64,000 nt of DNA from JAKAAZ01 sp963817855 (GCA_963817855.1 CAWFQA010000001.1:620001-684000), one strand, 5' to 3'. Numbered from the stretch's first letter, positions 49,850-59,993 are shown. Notes: a model not told the origin generated them from the sequence alone. Made by a program: numbers and translations.

Positions 49850-52156
49850 GGCGTGATCAATGCGCTGATCCTGAAGCCGCTGAGCGTGCCACAGCCGCAA
49901 ACTCTCTTCTACGTGAGGCCTGCTTCGGTTGGAGGGGGTCAATCGTATCCCGATTATCTGGACTATCGCAATCGCAACAGCACCTTCAGCGGGATGGCCG
50001 CCATCACGAGTGAAGTAGCGGCCTTCAGTGCGGGGGGGCCAGCCACCAAAAATTATGGATATGAAGTCTCCGGAGATTACTTTGACATGATGGGCGTGCA
50101 GCCCGCGCTGGGGAGACTTTTTCACGCCAGCGACGAGCATGGGCCAAACTCTGCGCCGTATATCGTGCTAAGCCACGAATTCTGGCAGAGGCGCTTCAAT
50201 AGTAATCCCCACATCGTGGGCACGACGGTCGATATGAACACGCACCCCTATACCGTGATCGGCATTGCGCCCAAGGGATTTCACGGAATCGAGATCACCT
50301 ATTGGCCGGACTACTGGGTACCGATGGTGAATGAGGAGCAGATCGAAGGGTATAGCTTTCTGGCCCAGCGCAGCATGAACACCATCGAGATATTGGGACG
50401 GCTCAAGCCGGGTGTGACTGCACGGCAGGCGACCGCCAACCTGAACATCATTGCCACTCAGTTGGCAAAGCAATATCCCACTTCCGATGGCGGCCTGCGT
50501 TTGCGGTTGGCCAAGCCTGGGCTGGTGAGCGATCGGCTTGGCGATCCGATCCGGGGGTTTCTTACCGGAATCATGCTGCTTGCCTTGTTGGTGCTGTTGG
50601 CGGCCTGCGCCAACCTGGGCAGCCTGTTCGCAGCGCGCGCCGCCGATCGCAGCCGAGAGTTGGCCATCCGTCTTGCTGTTGGGTCGACTCGGAGACGAAT
50701 TTTACGGCAGCTTCTGACGGAATCGGTTCTCGTTTCCATTGTGGGAGGTTTAGCTGGAACGTTGGTCGCCACAGGACTGTTGAGAGCGCTAAGTCGCTGG
50801 CAGCCGTTCGGGGATATTCCAATGCACGTGACTGTTGTCCCGGATGCGCTCGTCTTTGGAATTGCGTTGTTGTTGTCTGTCGGCAGCGGGATGATGTTTG
50901 GTCTGCTTCCGGCAGGGCAAATCTGGCGCACCGATGCCGCGCAGGTGATGAAAAGCGGCGCGGCTACGATCGCTAACTTCCGCCGCTTTACGGTGCGTGA
51001 TGCTCTGCTGGTCATCCAGATTGCGCTCTGCACCCTGCTAGTAACGGCATCGCTGGTGGCTCTGCGCGGTATGCAGCGCTCGCGGCACGCGCCGCTGGGC
51101 TTTCAACCGCAGGGCGCGATGCTGGCGGAAACCGATTTGGACATGGCAGGGTATCCGGGGGAGGCGGAGGAATCCGTGCAAAAACGAATGTTGGAGGGAG
51201 CCGCGCAAATTCCCGGAGTCACGGCTGTGGGAATCAGTAGCAACACGCCTCTCGCCAACTGCTGCGGCGGTTCCGCTGTCTATCGTGCAGGCACAACCGA
51301 TTTTCGGTATTCCAATGCTGCTATGGGTGCCGTGAGCTTTTCGTTCTCTCCCGGCTATCTGAAGGCCGCTGGAACGCGCTTGCTTTCCGGGCGGGACTTT
51401 ACCTGGCATGACACTGACAAGTCCCCCAAAGTTGCCATCGTGAACGCAGCTTTTGCCCGTAAGATGTTCGGCAAAGCCCCCGCAGTCGGGCAGCGCTTTC
51501 TGCTATTTAATGAAAAAGATCCGTGGGAGATTGTCGGGGTGGTGGAGGACGCGAAATATGGGACTCTGACCGAAAATCCGATCCCCGCCATGTTCTTTCC
51601 CTTTTCGCAAACTCCGACCAGCAACGTGACCTTGCTGGTGCGTTCGACCCGGCCTGCAGCGGAGATGGCTGCCGCGCTCAATCACATGCTGACCGGCATC
51701 AACCCGAACTTACCGTTCACGATCCGTAGCTGGCAGGATGCGCTCGACTTTGCCTTATTCCCGGCGCGGGTAGCGACAGCGGCGCTGGGCATCATGGGTC
51801 TGCTGGCAGCGATGCTGGCGATCACGGGCATCTTCGGCATGGCAACGTACGGCGTGTCAAGACGCATGAAGGAGTTGGGTATTCGTATTGCCCTTGGCGC
51901 GCGGCGAATGCAGCTGATGCGCTCTGCACTGGGAAGGCCGCTGATATTGCTCCTGTTTGGCTCGACCGCGGGATTGGCCCTGGGAGCGCTCGCCAGTCGA
52001 CTGCTGGCGCAAATTGTTTACGAGGCGACGCCGCGCGACCCGGTGGTGATGATCGGCGTCGTGATAGCAATGGCAGCGCTGGGATTGGTGGCAACTTGGA
52101 TTCCAGCACGGCGCGCGCTCCACATCGATCCAAACCAGCTTTTGCACGAGGAATAA
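49730..52156 (+). CDS. ADOP-type MacB-like permease, second of pair
   Basis: The 808-residue protein is a paralogue of its upstream neighbour and shares its first 40 residues almost exactly (MPTLPQDLRYAIRQLRKSPG). The double MacB-core/FtsX layout is kept: RSRELAIRLAVGSTRRRILR and RRMKELGIRIALGARRMQLM. ATG 49730 is chosen because the ribosome binding site and first codons match the other copy. A longer frame would overlap the upstream gene's end. The PadR-like gene follows 30 bases after. Confidence 0.9.
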   Translation: MPTLPQDLRYAIRQLRKSPGFAITAILTLALGVGANVVVFGVINALILKPLSVPQPQTLFYVRPASVGGGQSYPDYLDYRNRNSTFSGMAAITSEVAAFSAGGPATKNYGYEVSGDYFDMMGVQPALGRLFHASDEHGPNSAPYIVLSHEFWQRRFNSNPHIVGTTVDMNTHPYTVIGIAPKGFHGIEITYWPDYWVPMVNEEQIEGYSFLAQRSMNTIEILGRLKPGVTARQATANLNIIATQLAKQYPTSDGGLRLRLAKPGLVSDRLGDPIRGFLTGIMLLALLVLLAACANLGSLFAARAADRSRELAIRLAVGSTRRRILRQLLTESVLVSIVGGLAGTLVATGLLRALSRWQPFGDIPMHVTVVPDALVFGIALLLSVGSGMMFGLLPAGQIWRTDAAQVMKSGAATIANFRRFTVRDALLVIQIALCTLLVTASLVALRGMQRSRHAPLGFQPQGAMLAETDLDMAGYPGEAEESVQKRMLEGAAQIPGVTAVGISSNTPLANCCGGSAVYRAGTTDFRYSNAAMGAVSFSFSPGYLKAAGTRLLSGRDFTWHDTDKSPKVAIVNAAFARKMFGKAPAVGQRFLLFNEKDPWEIVGVVEDAKYGTLTENPIPAMFFPFSQTPTSNVTLLVRSTRPAAEMAAALNHMLTGINPNLPFTIRSWQDALDFALFPARVATAALGIMGLLAAMLAITGIFGMATYGVSRRMKELGIRIALGARRMQLMRSALGRPLILLLFGSTAGLALGALASRLLAQIVYEATPRDPVVMIGVVIAMAALGLVATWIPARRALHIDPNQLLHEE

Positions 52157-52186
52157 TTGCAACCAAAGTGATACCAGCCAAGTCTG

Positions 52187-52567
52187 ATGGTTCAAGAGGA
52201 ATTCTCGCTGCACATGTATACCGCGGGCAAATCCGACGTATTTGAGGCTGTCATTCAAATACTTATTTTGAGCGCACTCGAGGAGCACGGCGCGTGCAAA
52301 TCCGAGCTGCTTGTCAGAGATTTGCAACGTCGAATCAGCGGAGTGGATTGTGTCGGAGAACACTCCCTCTACATCGCTTTGACCAAACTCGAAGCCAGCG
52401 GATGGGTTCGGAGAGGAAGATCGGGGCAGACACCGAGGGCGGTTGAAAAGTGGGAACTGACCCGATCCGCAAGTGCATGTCTTCCACGGGAGCTACAACA
52501 ATGGAAGATTTTCATCGATAACTGGCCGCTTATAGCTGGATTGCTCCAAACAGCTGTTCAGGCCTGA
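52187..52567 (+). CDS. PadR-like winged-helix protein
   Basis: The 126-residue protein has a PadR-type winged helix: VFEAVIQILILSALEEHG, then EHSLYIALTKLEASGWVRRG and the wing KWELTRSASAC. It differs from the padR at 3.4 kb and lies after, not before, its permeases. The start is uncertain: ATG 52187 has no clear ribosome binding site, and ATG 52214 is possible. Probably a regulator of the adjacent ADOP pair. Confidence 0.7.
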   Translation: MVQEEFSLHMYTAGKSDVFEAVIQILILSALEEHGACKSELLVRDLQRRISGVDCVGEHSLYIALTKLEASGWVRRGRSGQTPRAVEKWELTRSASACLPRELQQWKIFIDNWPLIAGLLQTAVQA

Positions 52568-52602
52568 ATTTCAGGCATCTGCATACCTTTAGGGAAAATG
52601 CA

Positions 52603-53670
52603 CTACGGCGTTTCATCCAGTGAGGCGCAAGAGAATGCGCAGCGCGCTGCACTGCTTTCGAGCGCCAGTTCGAGCAGGCGGATGGTGCGCCAGCCTTGTT
52701 CCGCAGCGACAGCGAGCGGCGCTACTCCCCAGATGGCATCGCGAACATTTTCGTAATACTTACGATAGTCGCCGGGGATGGTCGGGATGCGACGCTCGAC
52801 AGGTTGTCCATCGCGCATGGTCGCGAGTGTTCCGCAGTTGGCTTCAGCGTCTTCTCCCCAGTGCGGACCGCCTAAGGTTGCGCCGCCTTGCAGCGCGCGT
52901 TCCTGTGGATCGAGGCCATACTTCACAAAAGAACCCAGCGTGCCGTGCGCAACGAAGCGCGGTCCCGGGGTGCGAGCCAGCATCGTGGAGCTGAGCCAAA
53001 CGCGCAAGAGAGGATAGTGCAGGCACAGGGTGAATGCATCATTGACGACGGCAAGGTCGCGTTCCAGGCGCACATCGGCCATGATGACCTCTGGCGTGCC
53101 AAACAGCACCAGCGCCTGATCGACTAGATGTGCAGCCAGGTCATGGAGGACGCCGTTGCCGGGAAGAGTCTTCTCCTGCCAGGGCTTGGTGCGAGGACCG
53201 GGTCGATAGCGGTCATAGCGCGACTCGAGCGTCACTAGCCGGCCAAGTTCCTTGGAAGCCAGGATTTTCTGGAGGGTCTTGAAATCTCCATCCCAGCGGC
53301 AATTCTGATAGACGGAGAGGATGCGATGGCGAGCGCGGGCCAGTTCGATGAGCTGGCGCGCTTCGTCACTGGTGGCGACGAACGGCTTATCCAGAACCAC
53401 ATGCTTGTCGGCTTCGAGGGCCTGGATGGCTAGCTCAAAATGTGTCGAGGGAGGCGTGCTGATGACGATGAGGTCGAGGTCCGATTGCGCCAGCAACTCC
53501 GGCATGCTTCGCGCGATGGCGACGCCGGGATAGGCTTGCGCAGCGGAATCGCCGTGGCGCTGCAGAATGGCGGCGAGTTGCAGGCCGTCGATGGCGTTGA
53601 GAAACGGCGCGTGAAAGATGGTGCCGCCATGTCCGAATCCAACCAGTCCTGCGCGAATGGTGCGATGCAT
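52603..53670 (-). CDS. Gfo/Idh/MocA-family oxidoreductase
   Basis: The 355-residue protein has the Rossmann start RAGLVGFGHGGTIFHAPFL, the family DKPFVATSDEARQL (EKP-type motif) and a C-terminal alpha/beta domain with LPGNGVLHDLAAHLVDQAL carrying a likely catalytic His. These NAD(P)-dependent enzymes oxidise sugars, inositol or related compounds. The substrate is not evident. It is convergent with the PadR-like gene and divergent from the SGNH lipoprotein. Confidence 0.9.
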   Translation of the reverse strand: MHRTIRAGLVGFGHGGTIFHAPFLNAIDGLQLAAILQRHGDSAAQAYPGVAIARSMPELLAQSDLDLIVISTPPSTHFELAIQALEADKHVVLDKPFVATSDEARQLIELARARHRILSVYQNCRWDGDFKTLQKILASKELGRLVTLESRYDRYRPGPRTKPWQEKTLPGNGVLHDLAAHLVDQALVLFGTPEVIMADVRLERDLAVVNDAFTLCLHYPLLRVWLSSTMLARTPGPRFVAHGTLGSFVKYGLDPQERALQGGATLGGPHWGEDAEANCGTLATMRDGQPVERRIPTIPGDYRKYYENVRDAIWGVAPLAVAAEQGWRTIRLLELALESSAARCAFSCASLDETP

Positions 53671-53811
53671 TAGTTCTCCCTAAAAGAAATTATCAACCAT
53701 CGAAGTGCTGTTGATTTCTATTTCGCGACCTCGGGTCGAACAAGGATCGGGCTCCCCATGCAGCATCGCCGCATCGGTTTGCATCCTACGGAACACCACA
53801 CCGAGGTTTTT

Positions 53812-55186
53812 ATGGCTACCCCCATTGTTCCCGTTTCCGCGCGTGCCGCGATACGGCGATTTACCGAAATCTGCACCGTTTGCGTATTCGCAGCGTCCTT
53901 GCTGCTCTCAACGACAGGTTGCAATCTCATCGGTGGCACAAGCAAGCCCGGCAGCGGATCGCATTCCTCCAACGCAGGCAACTTCTCCACTACGGTTTTT
54001 ATTGGCGACTCGTTGAGCGCTGGATTCCAGAATGGATCACTGCTCGATACTCAGCAGCCGAATGGCTATGCCAATCTGATCGCGAAGCAGGCAGGATTCA
54101 AACTGGAGCTGCCCCTGATCGCCGCGCCAGGCGCTCCGGCGGTTCTACAACTGGTCAGCGTTGGGCCGCCACCCGTCGTGAAGCAGGCGTCGGGCGTCAC
54201 CACAGGCCGCGACGACGTCACGATCCAGGCTGCCGATCTGGCCGTTCCCGGTCATTTGTTGACGGACTTGCTCAACCGGAAGCCAGTCGCCGTTCCCACG
54301 ACGGATGAAGACATTATCACCGATCTGGTGTTGGGGTACCCCGGTTTGGCGTCAGGGAAGCAGTATACGCAATTGCAGTGGGCGGAGCACCTACGCCCGA
54401 CCACTGTGTTCGTGTGGATCGGCTCGAATGATGCTTTGCTGGCGGTTGATAGCGGCATGCCCTCCAGCATGACACAGCCGGCGCAGTTCGCGACGGAGTT
54501 CACCCAGTTGATGCAGGCTCTGCAGACGAATACCACCGCCAACCTGATCGTGGCGAATGTCCCTGATATTACTTTGGTGGCGGCACTCACACCCGGGTCT
54601 GTGGCGTTGGCAGAATTCTCGCAGTCGAGCGGCATTCCAGTAGCGCAATTGAGCACAGAACTCGGCATTCAGGGAACTGATCTGGTCAACGCCACGGGTA
54701 TCTCTGAAATCCAGGCCATTCTGGCTGGAAAACAGGCTGGCCCGGTGGACGACGGCGGCTTTCTTAGTTCTGCGGAGATTGCCACCGTGCAGCAAACGAT
54801 CCAGCAATACAACACCGCGATTGCCGACCAGGTGAAAGCCGTGGGGGCGAACACTAGTCGATATGAACGCCGCACTGACGCAGATTCACGACAGCCCGCC
54901 GACAATCAATGGCATCCAGCCCAGCTTCGCGTTCCTTGGTGGATTTTTCTCGCTTGACGGCATTCATCCGACCAACACCGGCTACGCCCTGCTGGCGAAT
55001 GTCTTCATAGATCGGATGAACGCGGCCTTGAATACGAAAATTGCCGACGTCGATGTTAGCGCCGTCGCGGCAGCCGATCCGCTGTTCCCGCAGAACCTTC
55101 CGAAATCCGCGCGTAGTACATTCATTCCAGCCACAGCCGCGCATTCGCTGGACTGGATGCTGACGGCTCACGCGAGAGAGCGATGA
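53812..55186 (+). CDS. SGNH/GDSL-type hydrolase lipoprotein, one frame break
   Basis: SGNH hydrolases cleave ester bonds of lipids or polysaccharides. The protein begins with a signal peptide and lipobox-like SLLLSTTGC, then block I TTVFIGDSLSAGF (catalytic Ser), and VFVWIGSNDALL (block III). Block V SLDGIHPTNTGYALLAN holds catalytic Asp and His. Its frame shifts by +1 between KAVG and VDMNAALTQIHD, most simply by one extra G in the run 54843-54847. Restoring it gives about 457 residues. GAGG precedes ATG 53812. Probably an indel error. Confidence 0.82.
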
Positions 55187-55292
55187 GGACTGTGGAAGCG
55201 GGTCCATGGCAAAAGCCGCACGATGGGGCTGCGGGATATCCCATCGAACGGCTATTCGGTTCTCTGGACTTACAAAGAAGAGCCAGCCCCGC

Positions 55293-55928
55293 TCAGGCTT
55301 GCGCGGCGGGAGTCTCAGCAGGTTCGGCGACTTCCACCGGCTTGGCCGCGGCAGTCTTTCGCGAGTCAGGCCTGGGTGCTTCGGGTTTCTTCGCTGACTC
55401 CACTTTTTTGCCGGGGGCAAGGATGGCGTGCAGGGTGGTGCCTTCCATGCGCGGATGAAACTCCACGATGCCGGCATCGCCAACGTCTTGAATCAGGCGA
55501 TTGATGATCTGATATCCCAGCTCGCGATGGGCCATTTGCCGGCCACGGAAACGCAGCGAAGCCTTCACCTTGTCGCCTTCATGAAGAAAACGGATGGCCT
55601 GATTTTTCTTGGTCTGGTAGTCGTGCTCGTCAACGGTGACCGAGAGCTTGACTTCCTTAATGGTGATGACCTTCTGTTTTTTGCGTGCAGCCCGTTCGCT
55701 CTTATCTTTTTCGTAGAGGTACTTGCCATAATCCTGAATGCGGCAGACGGGCGGCACGGCGTTGGGAGAAATCTCTACCAGGTCGAGGCCGCGCTCGCGG
55801 GCAATTTTGAGAGCTTCAAAGGGTGGGAGGACGCCGAGCTGTTCTCCATTTTCGTCAATGACGCGAATTTCACGCGCGCGTATCCGATCGTTGATGCGGA
55901 TAAACTGTTTCGCCGAACGCTTATCGAT
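55293..55928 (-). CDS. infC: Translation initiation factor IF-3, AUC start
   Basis: The 211-residue protein has the IF-3 N-domain (FIRINDRIRAREIRVIDENG; LDLVEISPNAVPPVCRIQDY) and C-domain (IKEVKLSVTVDEHDYQTKKN; MEGTTLHAILAPGKK). There is no ATG near the domain start. GGAGG at 55935-55939 lies 6 bases before ATC at 55926-55928, giving IDKRSAKQFIRINDR. Rare AUU/AUC/AUA starts are a known autoregulatory feature of infC. The C-terminal tail is Ala/Pro/Lys-rich and longer than E. coli IF-3. rpmI and rplT, usual neighbours, are absent. Confidence 0.93.
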   Translation of the reverse strand: MDKRSAKQFIRINDRIRAREIRVIDENGEQLGVLPPFEALKIARERGLDLVEISPNAVPPVCRIQDYGKYLYEKDKSERAARKKQKVITIKEVKLSVTVDEHDYQTKKNQAIRFLHEGDKVKASLRFRGRQMAHRELGYQIINRLIQDVGDAGIVEFHPRMEGTTLHAILAPGKKVESAKKPEAPRPDSRKTAAAKPVEVAEPAETPAAQA

Positions 55929-55945
55929 GTGCCGCCTCCAGGTGC

Positions 55946-55974
55946 GCGAGGCTATACCTCGCCTCGTGAGTATA
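55946..55974 (-). promoter_or_regulatory. -10 element and leader hairpin of infC
   Basis: TATACT lies at 55969-55974 on the minus strand. The hairpin GCGAGG-TATAG-CCTCGC (55946-55962) follows, ending just before the ribosome binding site. The two features suggest a short structured leader for IF-3 feedback, which is inferred. Confidence 0.45.
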
Positions 55975-56070
55975 CCATTGCCGTCCGAACAGGCCGTCGA
56001 CAGCATGACGGACTGCAACTTCGTCGTTACCCCAGCAGATGATGGACGTGGCGGCGCGGTTGCCAAATTT

Positions 56071-57626
56071 TCATGCGATGGAACGTATATTGCCAGCGAT
56101 GCTGGCCGATACGCCTTGCGGCGTGAGGCCAGTGATCTGCAGGGGAATCAATAGATTGGGCGACAGATCGGTTGCGATCTCGGCGGAAAGAAAGTTATCC
56201 GTCATGGCGGAGGTTCGCATGGCTGGGGTTTGCGGGCTAATGCTGGGTCGGGGCGAAGAATTTTCTTTCGGTGACACCAGGGTCACGGCGCTGAGCTGCT
56301 TTCCGATGAATTTTGTCCGGAACGTCGAGGTTCTTCTGTTGGATCAGGTCGCTCAAGGCAGCCATCCGTTCCCTGACGGCGGTGGATGGGACGGGATGTA
56401 GCCGGTGAAGCTCCCAGCCAGGCGTGCCGGGCCGCGCAGAAAACGGAAAGATGTGCAGATAGGTGAGTGGCTGGGCGGTGATGAAGTCATAGCTCTCGCG
56501 GAATTCCTCGTCGGTTTCGCCCGGAAAGCCGACCATGACATCGGCACCAATGGCCGCGTCCGGGCAAGCGGCGCGAACCTTAGCCAGCCGGTCGGCATAA
56601 TGCCACGGACGATAGCGGCGATGCATGCGGCGCAGGACGCGATCCGAGCCGGATTGCAACGGCATGTGGACGTGGCGGGCGAGCCTGGGATGCGGCCCTT
56701 TTCCATAATGGCGCAGCAGCCCGATCAGACTATCGCTCCAGTCCATGGGCTCGACCGAACTGATGCGGAGGCGCGGGAGCGACGTGATTTCGAAGATTTC
56801 AACCAGCAGGTCTTCAAAGCGGAGTTGCGGATCGAGATCGCGGCCCCACCGCCCGAGATTGATGCCGGAGATGACGAGTTCCTGCCCACCGACGGCGATG
56901 AAGCGTTCGACGGAGTCGAGCACCTGCGGCTTGGACAGGGAACGGCTGTTGCCGCGAGTGGAAGGAATGATGCAGAACGTGCAGCGATTGCCGCAGCCAT
57001 CCTGAATTTTGAGCGTTGGCCGGGTGCGGTGTGCGGCGGAGGAATCCGCCAGGCGCTTGATCGCGGAGGACGGAAGCGACGGCAATTCGAAATCGCTGTG
57101 CGCGAAGATGTTTCCGGCGAGCACAAATGCGGGAGCGCCAGGCAGCCGCTCTGGAGCGAAGATTTGGGGTCGTCGTGAGCGACGAGACGGGAAAAAAATG
57201 CTGTGGCGAGGTTGCCATAGCAACGCGGGAATTCTGGCCATCGGCTGACGCGCGATTCTGTTCCGTCGAAGATGCTGGTTGAGGATGAAATGAGCCAAGC
57301 GCAATGGAGGCAACCTGGCTTTTGTGGCTGTTGCCGACGACGGCGAAAACGCCGGGGAGAGCAGCAACTTCATCCGGCGCGCGTTGCGCATAGCAGCCTG
57401 TGACAACGATGCGTGCCTGCGGATTGGCGCGCTGGACGCGGCGAATGTAGGCGCGGGCATCGCGATCGGCTTCCGCGGTGACGGTGCAGGTGTTCACCAC
57501 AACCACGTCGGGCGTCGCGGAGGCATCTGCCGGATCGGCGCCGAGCGCCTCTAGGCCCGCGGAAATTGCATCTCCATCGGCCTGGCTGGCGCGGCAACCG
57601 AAGTTTTCCACATGGTATCCTGTCAC
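56071..57626 (-). CDS. mtaB: MtaB-like tRNA methylthiotransferase, two frame breaks
   Basis: MtaB-type radical SAM enzymes convert t6A to ms2t6A at tRNA position 37. The N-terminal UPF0004 domain has YHVENFGCRASQADGDA and DVVVVNTCTVTAEAD, the radical-SAM core has IQDGCGNRCTFCIIPSTRGN, and the TRAM-like end has VTLVSPKENSSPRPS. The protein is split over three frames: changes lie near GGGG (57166-57169) and near C56323, where dropping the extra base gives NLDFRTKFIGKQLSAVTLVS. Each is +1. The start GTG 57626 is tentative. Indel errors are likely. Confidence 0.82.
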
Positions 57627-57755
57627 CCAGCCAGTGTAGCAATCGCGGGGGGCGTACAACAGCGATGACAGCGGCGAATCTATTCACTTGCAGATCGACA
57701 ACCCTACCTGATTTGGCTTACATTGATTGCGGAGATAGAAGGGAATCCCATCCAT

Positions 57756-58214
57756 ATGAAGCGCCGCATTCTTTTAGTCGACGATGAACCTGCCATCCTG
57801 CTTACGTTGAAAGCTCTGCTGGAGATCCATGGTTTTGAAGTGGAGACTGCCACGTCGGCACGCGATGCCAAGTCGAAGCTGCTCCGGTCCACATTTGTGA
57901 TGGTGATTACGGACATGCGCATGGAGAACGATCAAGCCGGCCTGGAAGTGACACGAGCAGCAAAGACTGCGCCGTATCAACCTGCGGTGGCGCTGCTGAC
58001 CGCCTTCCCGACGAGCGACGACGCCTGGCGCGACGATGGTGCCGACGAAATGCTGGTGAAGCCGATGAACAGCACCGCTCTGATCCAGCAACTAGAAGCG
58101 CTGCTGGTCGCGCATGAAGATCGCAAGCGGCCAGTGGAGAAGGTTCCGGGCATGATCGCCCCGGATAAGGAACAGCGCAAGGAATCGGTGCGCGGCGCGA
58201 CGGTCCGCACGTAG
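57756..58214 (+). CDS. Receiver-only response regulator
   Basis: The 152-residue protein starts MKRRILLVDDEPAILLTLKA (acidic pair) with the phosphorylation Asp in VMVITDMRMEND and the conserved Thr and Lys in LLTAFPTSDD and EMLVKPMNS. After residue 125 the tail is basic and disordered, and no output domain is present. No histidine kinase is adjacent. It would act as a phospho-relay or protein-binding switch. ATG 57756 is chosen; an upstream TTG is possible. Confidence 0.85.
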   Translation: MKRRILLVDDEPAILLTLKALLEIHGFEVETATSARDAKSKLLRSTFVMVITDMRMENDQAGLEVTRAAKTAPYQPAVALLTAFPTSDDAWRDDGADEMLVKPMNSTALIQQLEALLVAHEDRKRPVEKVPGMIAPDKEQRKESVRGATVRT

Positions 58215-58704
58215 AAATTCGGCGATAGCATCAGCATGGGTTCGCGATTCCGCAAATCTCCCAACAAAAGGATTCGCAGACACGCGACCTGCCTGTGTTA
58301 TCATGAATCTACGCTCAGTGATTTGGTTGTGAGCCGTTCTTGTCGGACGTACGGCAAGCCGTTCGCAGTTGCACCCTCCCAAGCCTCTACAGCGTGATCG
58401 CTTCGCGAACGTATGCGTCGCGGTGCGGCGAAGCAAAGCGCTTTCGCCATACCAGCTGTCATGTGGCATCCGAGGTCGAACCAGTTCTTCGTGTCGACCC
58501 CGAGCAGATCCGATAAGCATGGAAATCTGCTTTAGAGTTTCCTGAAACGCGCAACTGTCGAGCCGCGTTCTCCTTCGAAACTCCGGTATCCCCTGCGGTT
58601 TCATCCTTACCTATTGCGGCCGCGAAGACCGCGAAGGCAAGCTGTGTTCCGGCCCGTCTGCACATGGGTGCAAGGCAAAGCAGGCCTGGAAACGAAGGAA
58701 TATT
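58215..58704 (+). other. Long region before the DEAD-box helicase gene
   Basis: No gene is supported. A possible promoter is CAGACA (58277-58282), 16 bases, TATCAT (58299-58304). Stems include CTTGTCG/CGGCAAG (58339-58358, one G-U) and GCTTCGC/GCGAAGC (58400-58444). If that promoter is used, the leader is nearly 400 bases, reminiscent of leaders of cold-regulated helicase genes. Confidence 0.45.
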
Positions 58705-59877
58705 TTGACTCAATTTACAGATTTCACCCTTTTGCCCGCGCTTCAAAGCAAGCTCGCGCAATCCAAATTTATTACTCCCACCCCGGTCCAGGCTGGCGCA
58801 ATTCCGCCGGCGCTGGAAGGCCGCGATGTGCTGGCAACAGCGCAGACCGGAACCGGCAAAACTCTCAGCTTCCTGATTCCGATCATTGAAGCCATGCACA
58901 AGGCGAACCAGACACCGGCGCAGCATCCTGGGCATCGGCAGGGTTCTCAGGGCAGGGGCAAAAGTCCGTTCGCACTGATTCTTCTGCCGACTCGCGAACT
59001 GGCGATGCAGGTGGAGCAGGCCTACCGCAATCTTTCACTCGACGCCGCCAGCCAGGCAGCGTTGGTGGTCGGTGGATTATCGGAAGGCCCACAGCTACAG
59101 GCGATTCGACGTGGAGCGCGCCTGATTGTGGCGACTCCGGGCCGTCTGGAAGATTTTCTGCGGCGCAAACTGGTGCAACTGGATCAGGTGCAAATTCTGG
59201 TGCTGGATGAAGTGGATCGCATGCTGGACATGGGATTCAAGCCGGCCATCAAGCGCATTGTCGCGGCTTTACCGGCGCAGCACCAGACGCTTTGCTATTC
59301 GGCAACGCTGGAATCTCCGGTAACGGAAGTGGTTCGCGATTATCTGCGCAACCCCGTCCGCATTGAACTTGGTTCGGTGCTGAAGCCGGCGGAAAATGTT
59401 CGCCTGCAAACGTTCGAAGTGACGACAGACAAAAAGATGCCGTTGTTGGAGCACCTGCTGCGCTCAGAGAAAGGCAGCTTTCTGGTCTTCGTTCGCACCA
59501 AGCACGGCGCCGATCGCGTTGCGAAACGGCTGAGCATGTCAGGGTGGAATGCGACCAGCATCCACGGCGATCGCACCCAGGCACAACGCAGCGCGGCCCT
59601 GCGCAGCTTTACGCAAGGGCAGCATCGCGTGCTGGTGGCGACTGACGTTGCCGCTCGCGGCATCGATGTGGCTCACATTGCACACGTTGTGAACTATGAC
59701 ATGCCGAAAATGGCGGAAGACTTTGTCCATCGCGTGGGCCGCACTGGCCGCGCTTCCAAAACGGGCGTCGCCTCTACGTTTCAAGCTCCAGAAGAACGAG
59801 GCGATCTGCGCAGGATTGAGCGCGCGTTGAAGATAACCATGGAGCGGTTCCGGGTGAAGATGCCGCTGACTGCGTAG
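58705..59877 (+). CDS. DEAD-box RNA helicase (RhlE-like)
   Basis: The 390-residue protein has the ordered motifs: TPVQAGAIPPAL (Q region), ATAQTGTGKTLSFL (I), LPTRELAMQV (Ia), VATPGRL (Ib), LVLDEVDRMLDMGF (II, DEVD in place of DEAD), YSATLESPV (III), VFVRTKHGADRV (IV), ATDVAARGIDV (V) and HRVGRTGRASKTG (VI). It unwinds RNA in ribosome assembly or mRNA decay. The C-terminus is short, so it is a minimal core. The start is TTG 58705, with GAAGGAA 4 bases upstream. Confidence 0.94.
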   Translation: MTQFTDFTLLPALQSKLAQSKFITPTPVQAGAIPPALEGRDVLATAQTGTGKTLSFLIPIIEAMHKANQTPAQHPGHRQGSQGRGKSPFALILLPTRELAMQVEQAYRNLSLDAASQAALVVGGLSEGPQLQAIRRGARLIVATPGRLEDFLRRKLVQLDQVQILVLDEVDRMLDMGFKPAIKRIVAALPAQHQTLCYSATLESPVTEVVRDYLRNPVRIELGSVLKPAENVRLQTFEVTTDKKMPLLEHLLRSEKGSFLVFVRTKHGADRVAKRLSMSGWNATSIHGDRTQAQRSAALRSFTQGQHRVLVATDVAARGIDVAHIAHVVNYDMPKMAEDFVHRVGRTGRASKTGVASTFQAPEERGDLRRIERALKITMERFRVKMPLTA

Positions 59878-59900
59878 AAAAAACTTGTTCGCTTGATTGG

Positions 59901-59935
59901 GGCGCTTCCTGAAATATTGGGAGCGCCTCTTTTTT
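59901..59935 (+). terminator. Intrinsic terminator after the DEAD-box gene
   Basis: GGCGCTTCC (59901-59909) pairs with GGGAGCGCC (59919-59927) with one G-U pair, followed by TCTTTTTT. Confidence 0.85.
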
Positions 59936-59993
59936 GGGTTGCAAGTGGTTGAAGCCGGAGGAAGCAGAGGGTGGCGGGTTGTATTCTCATAGG

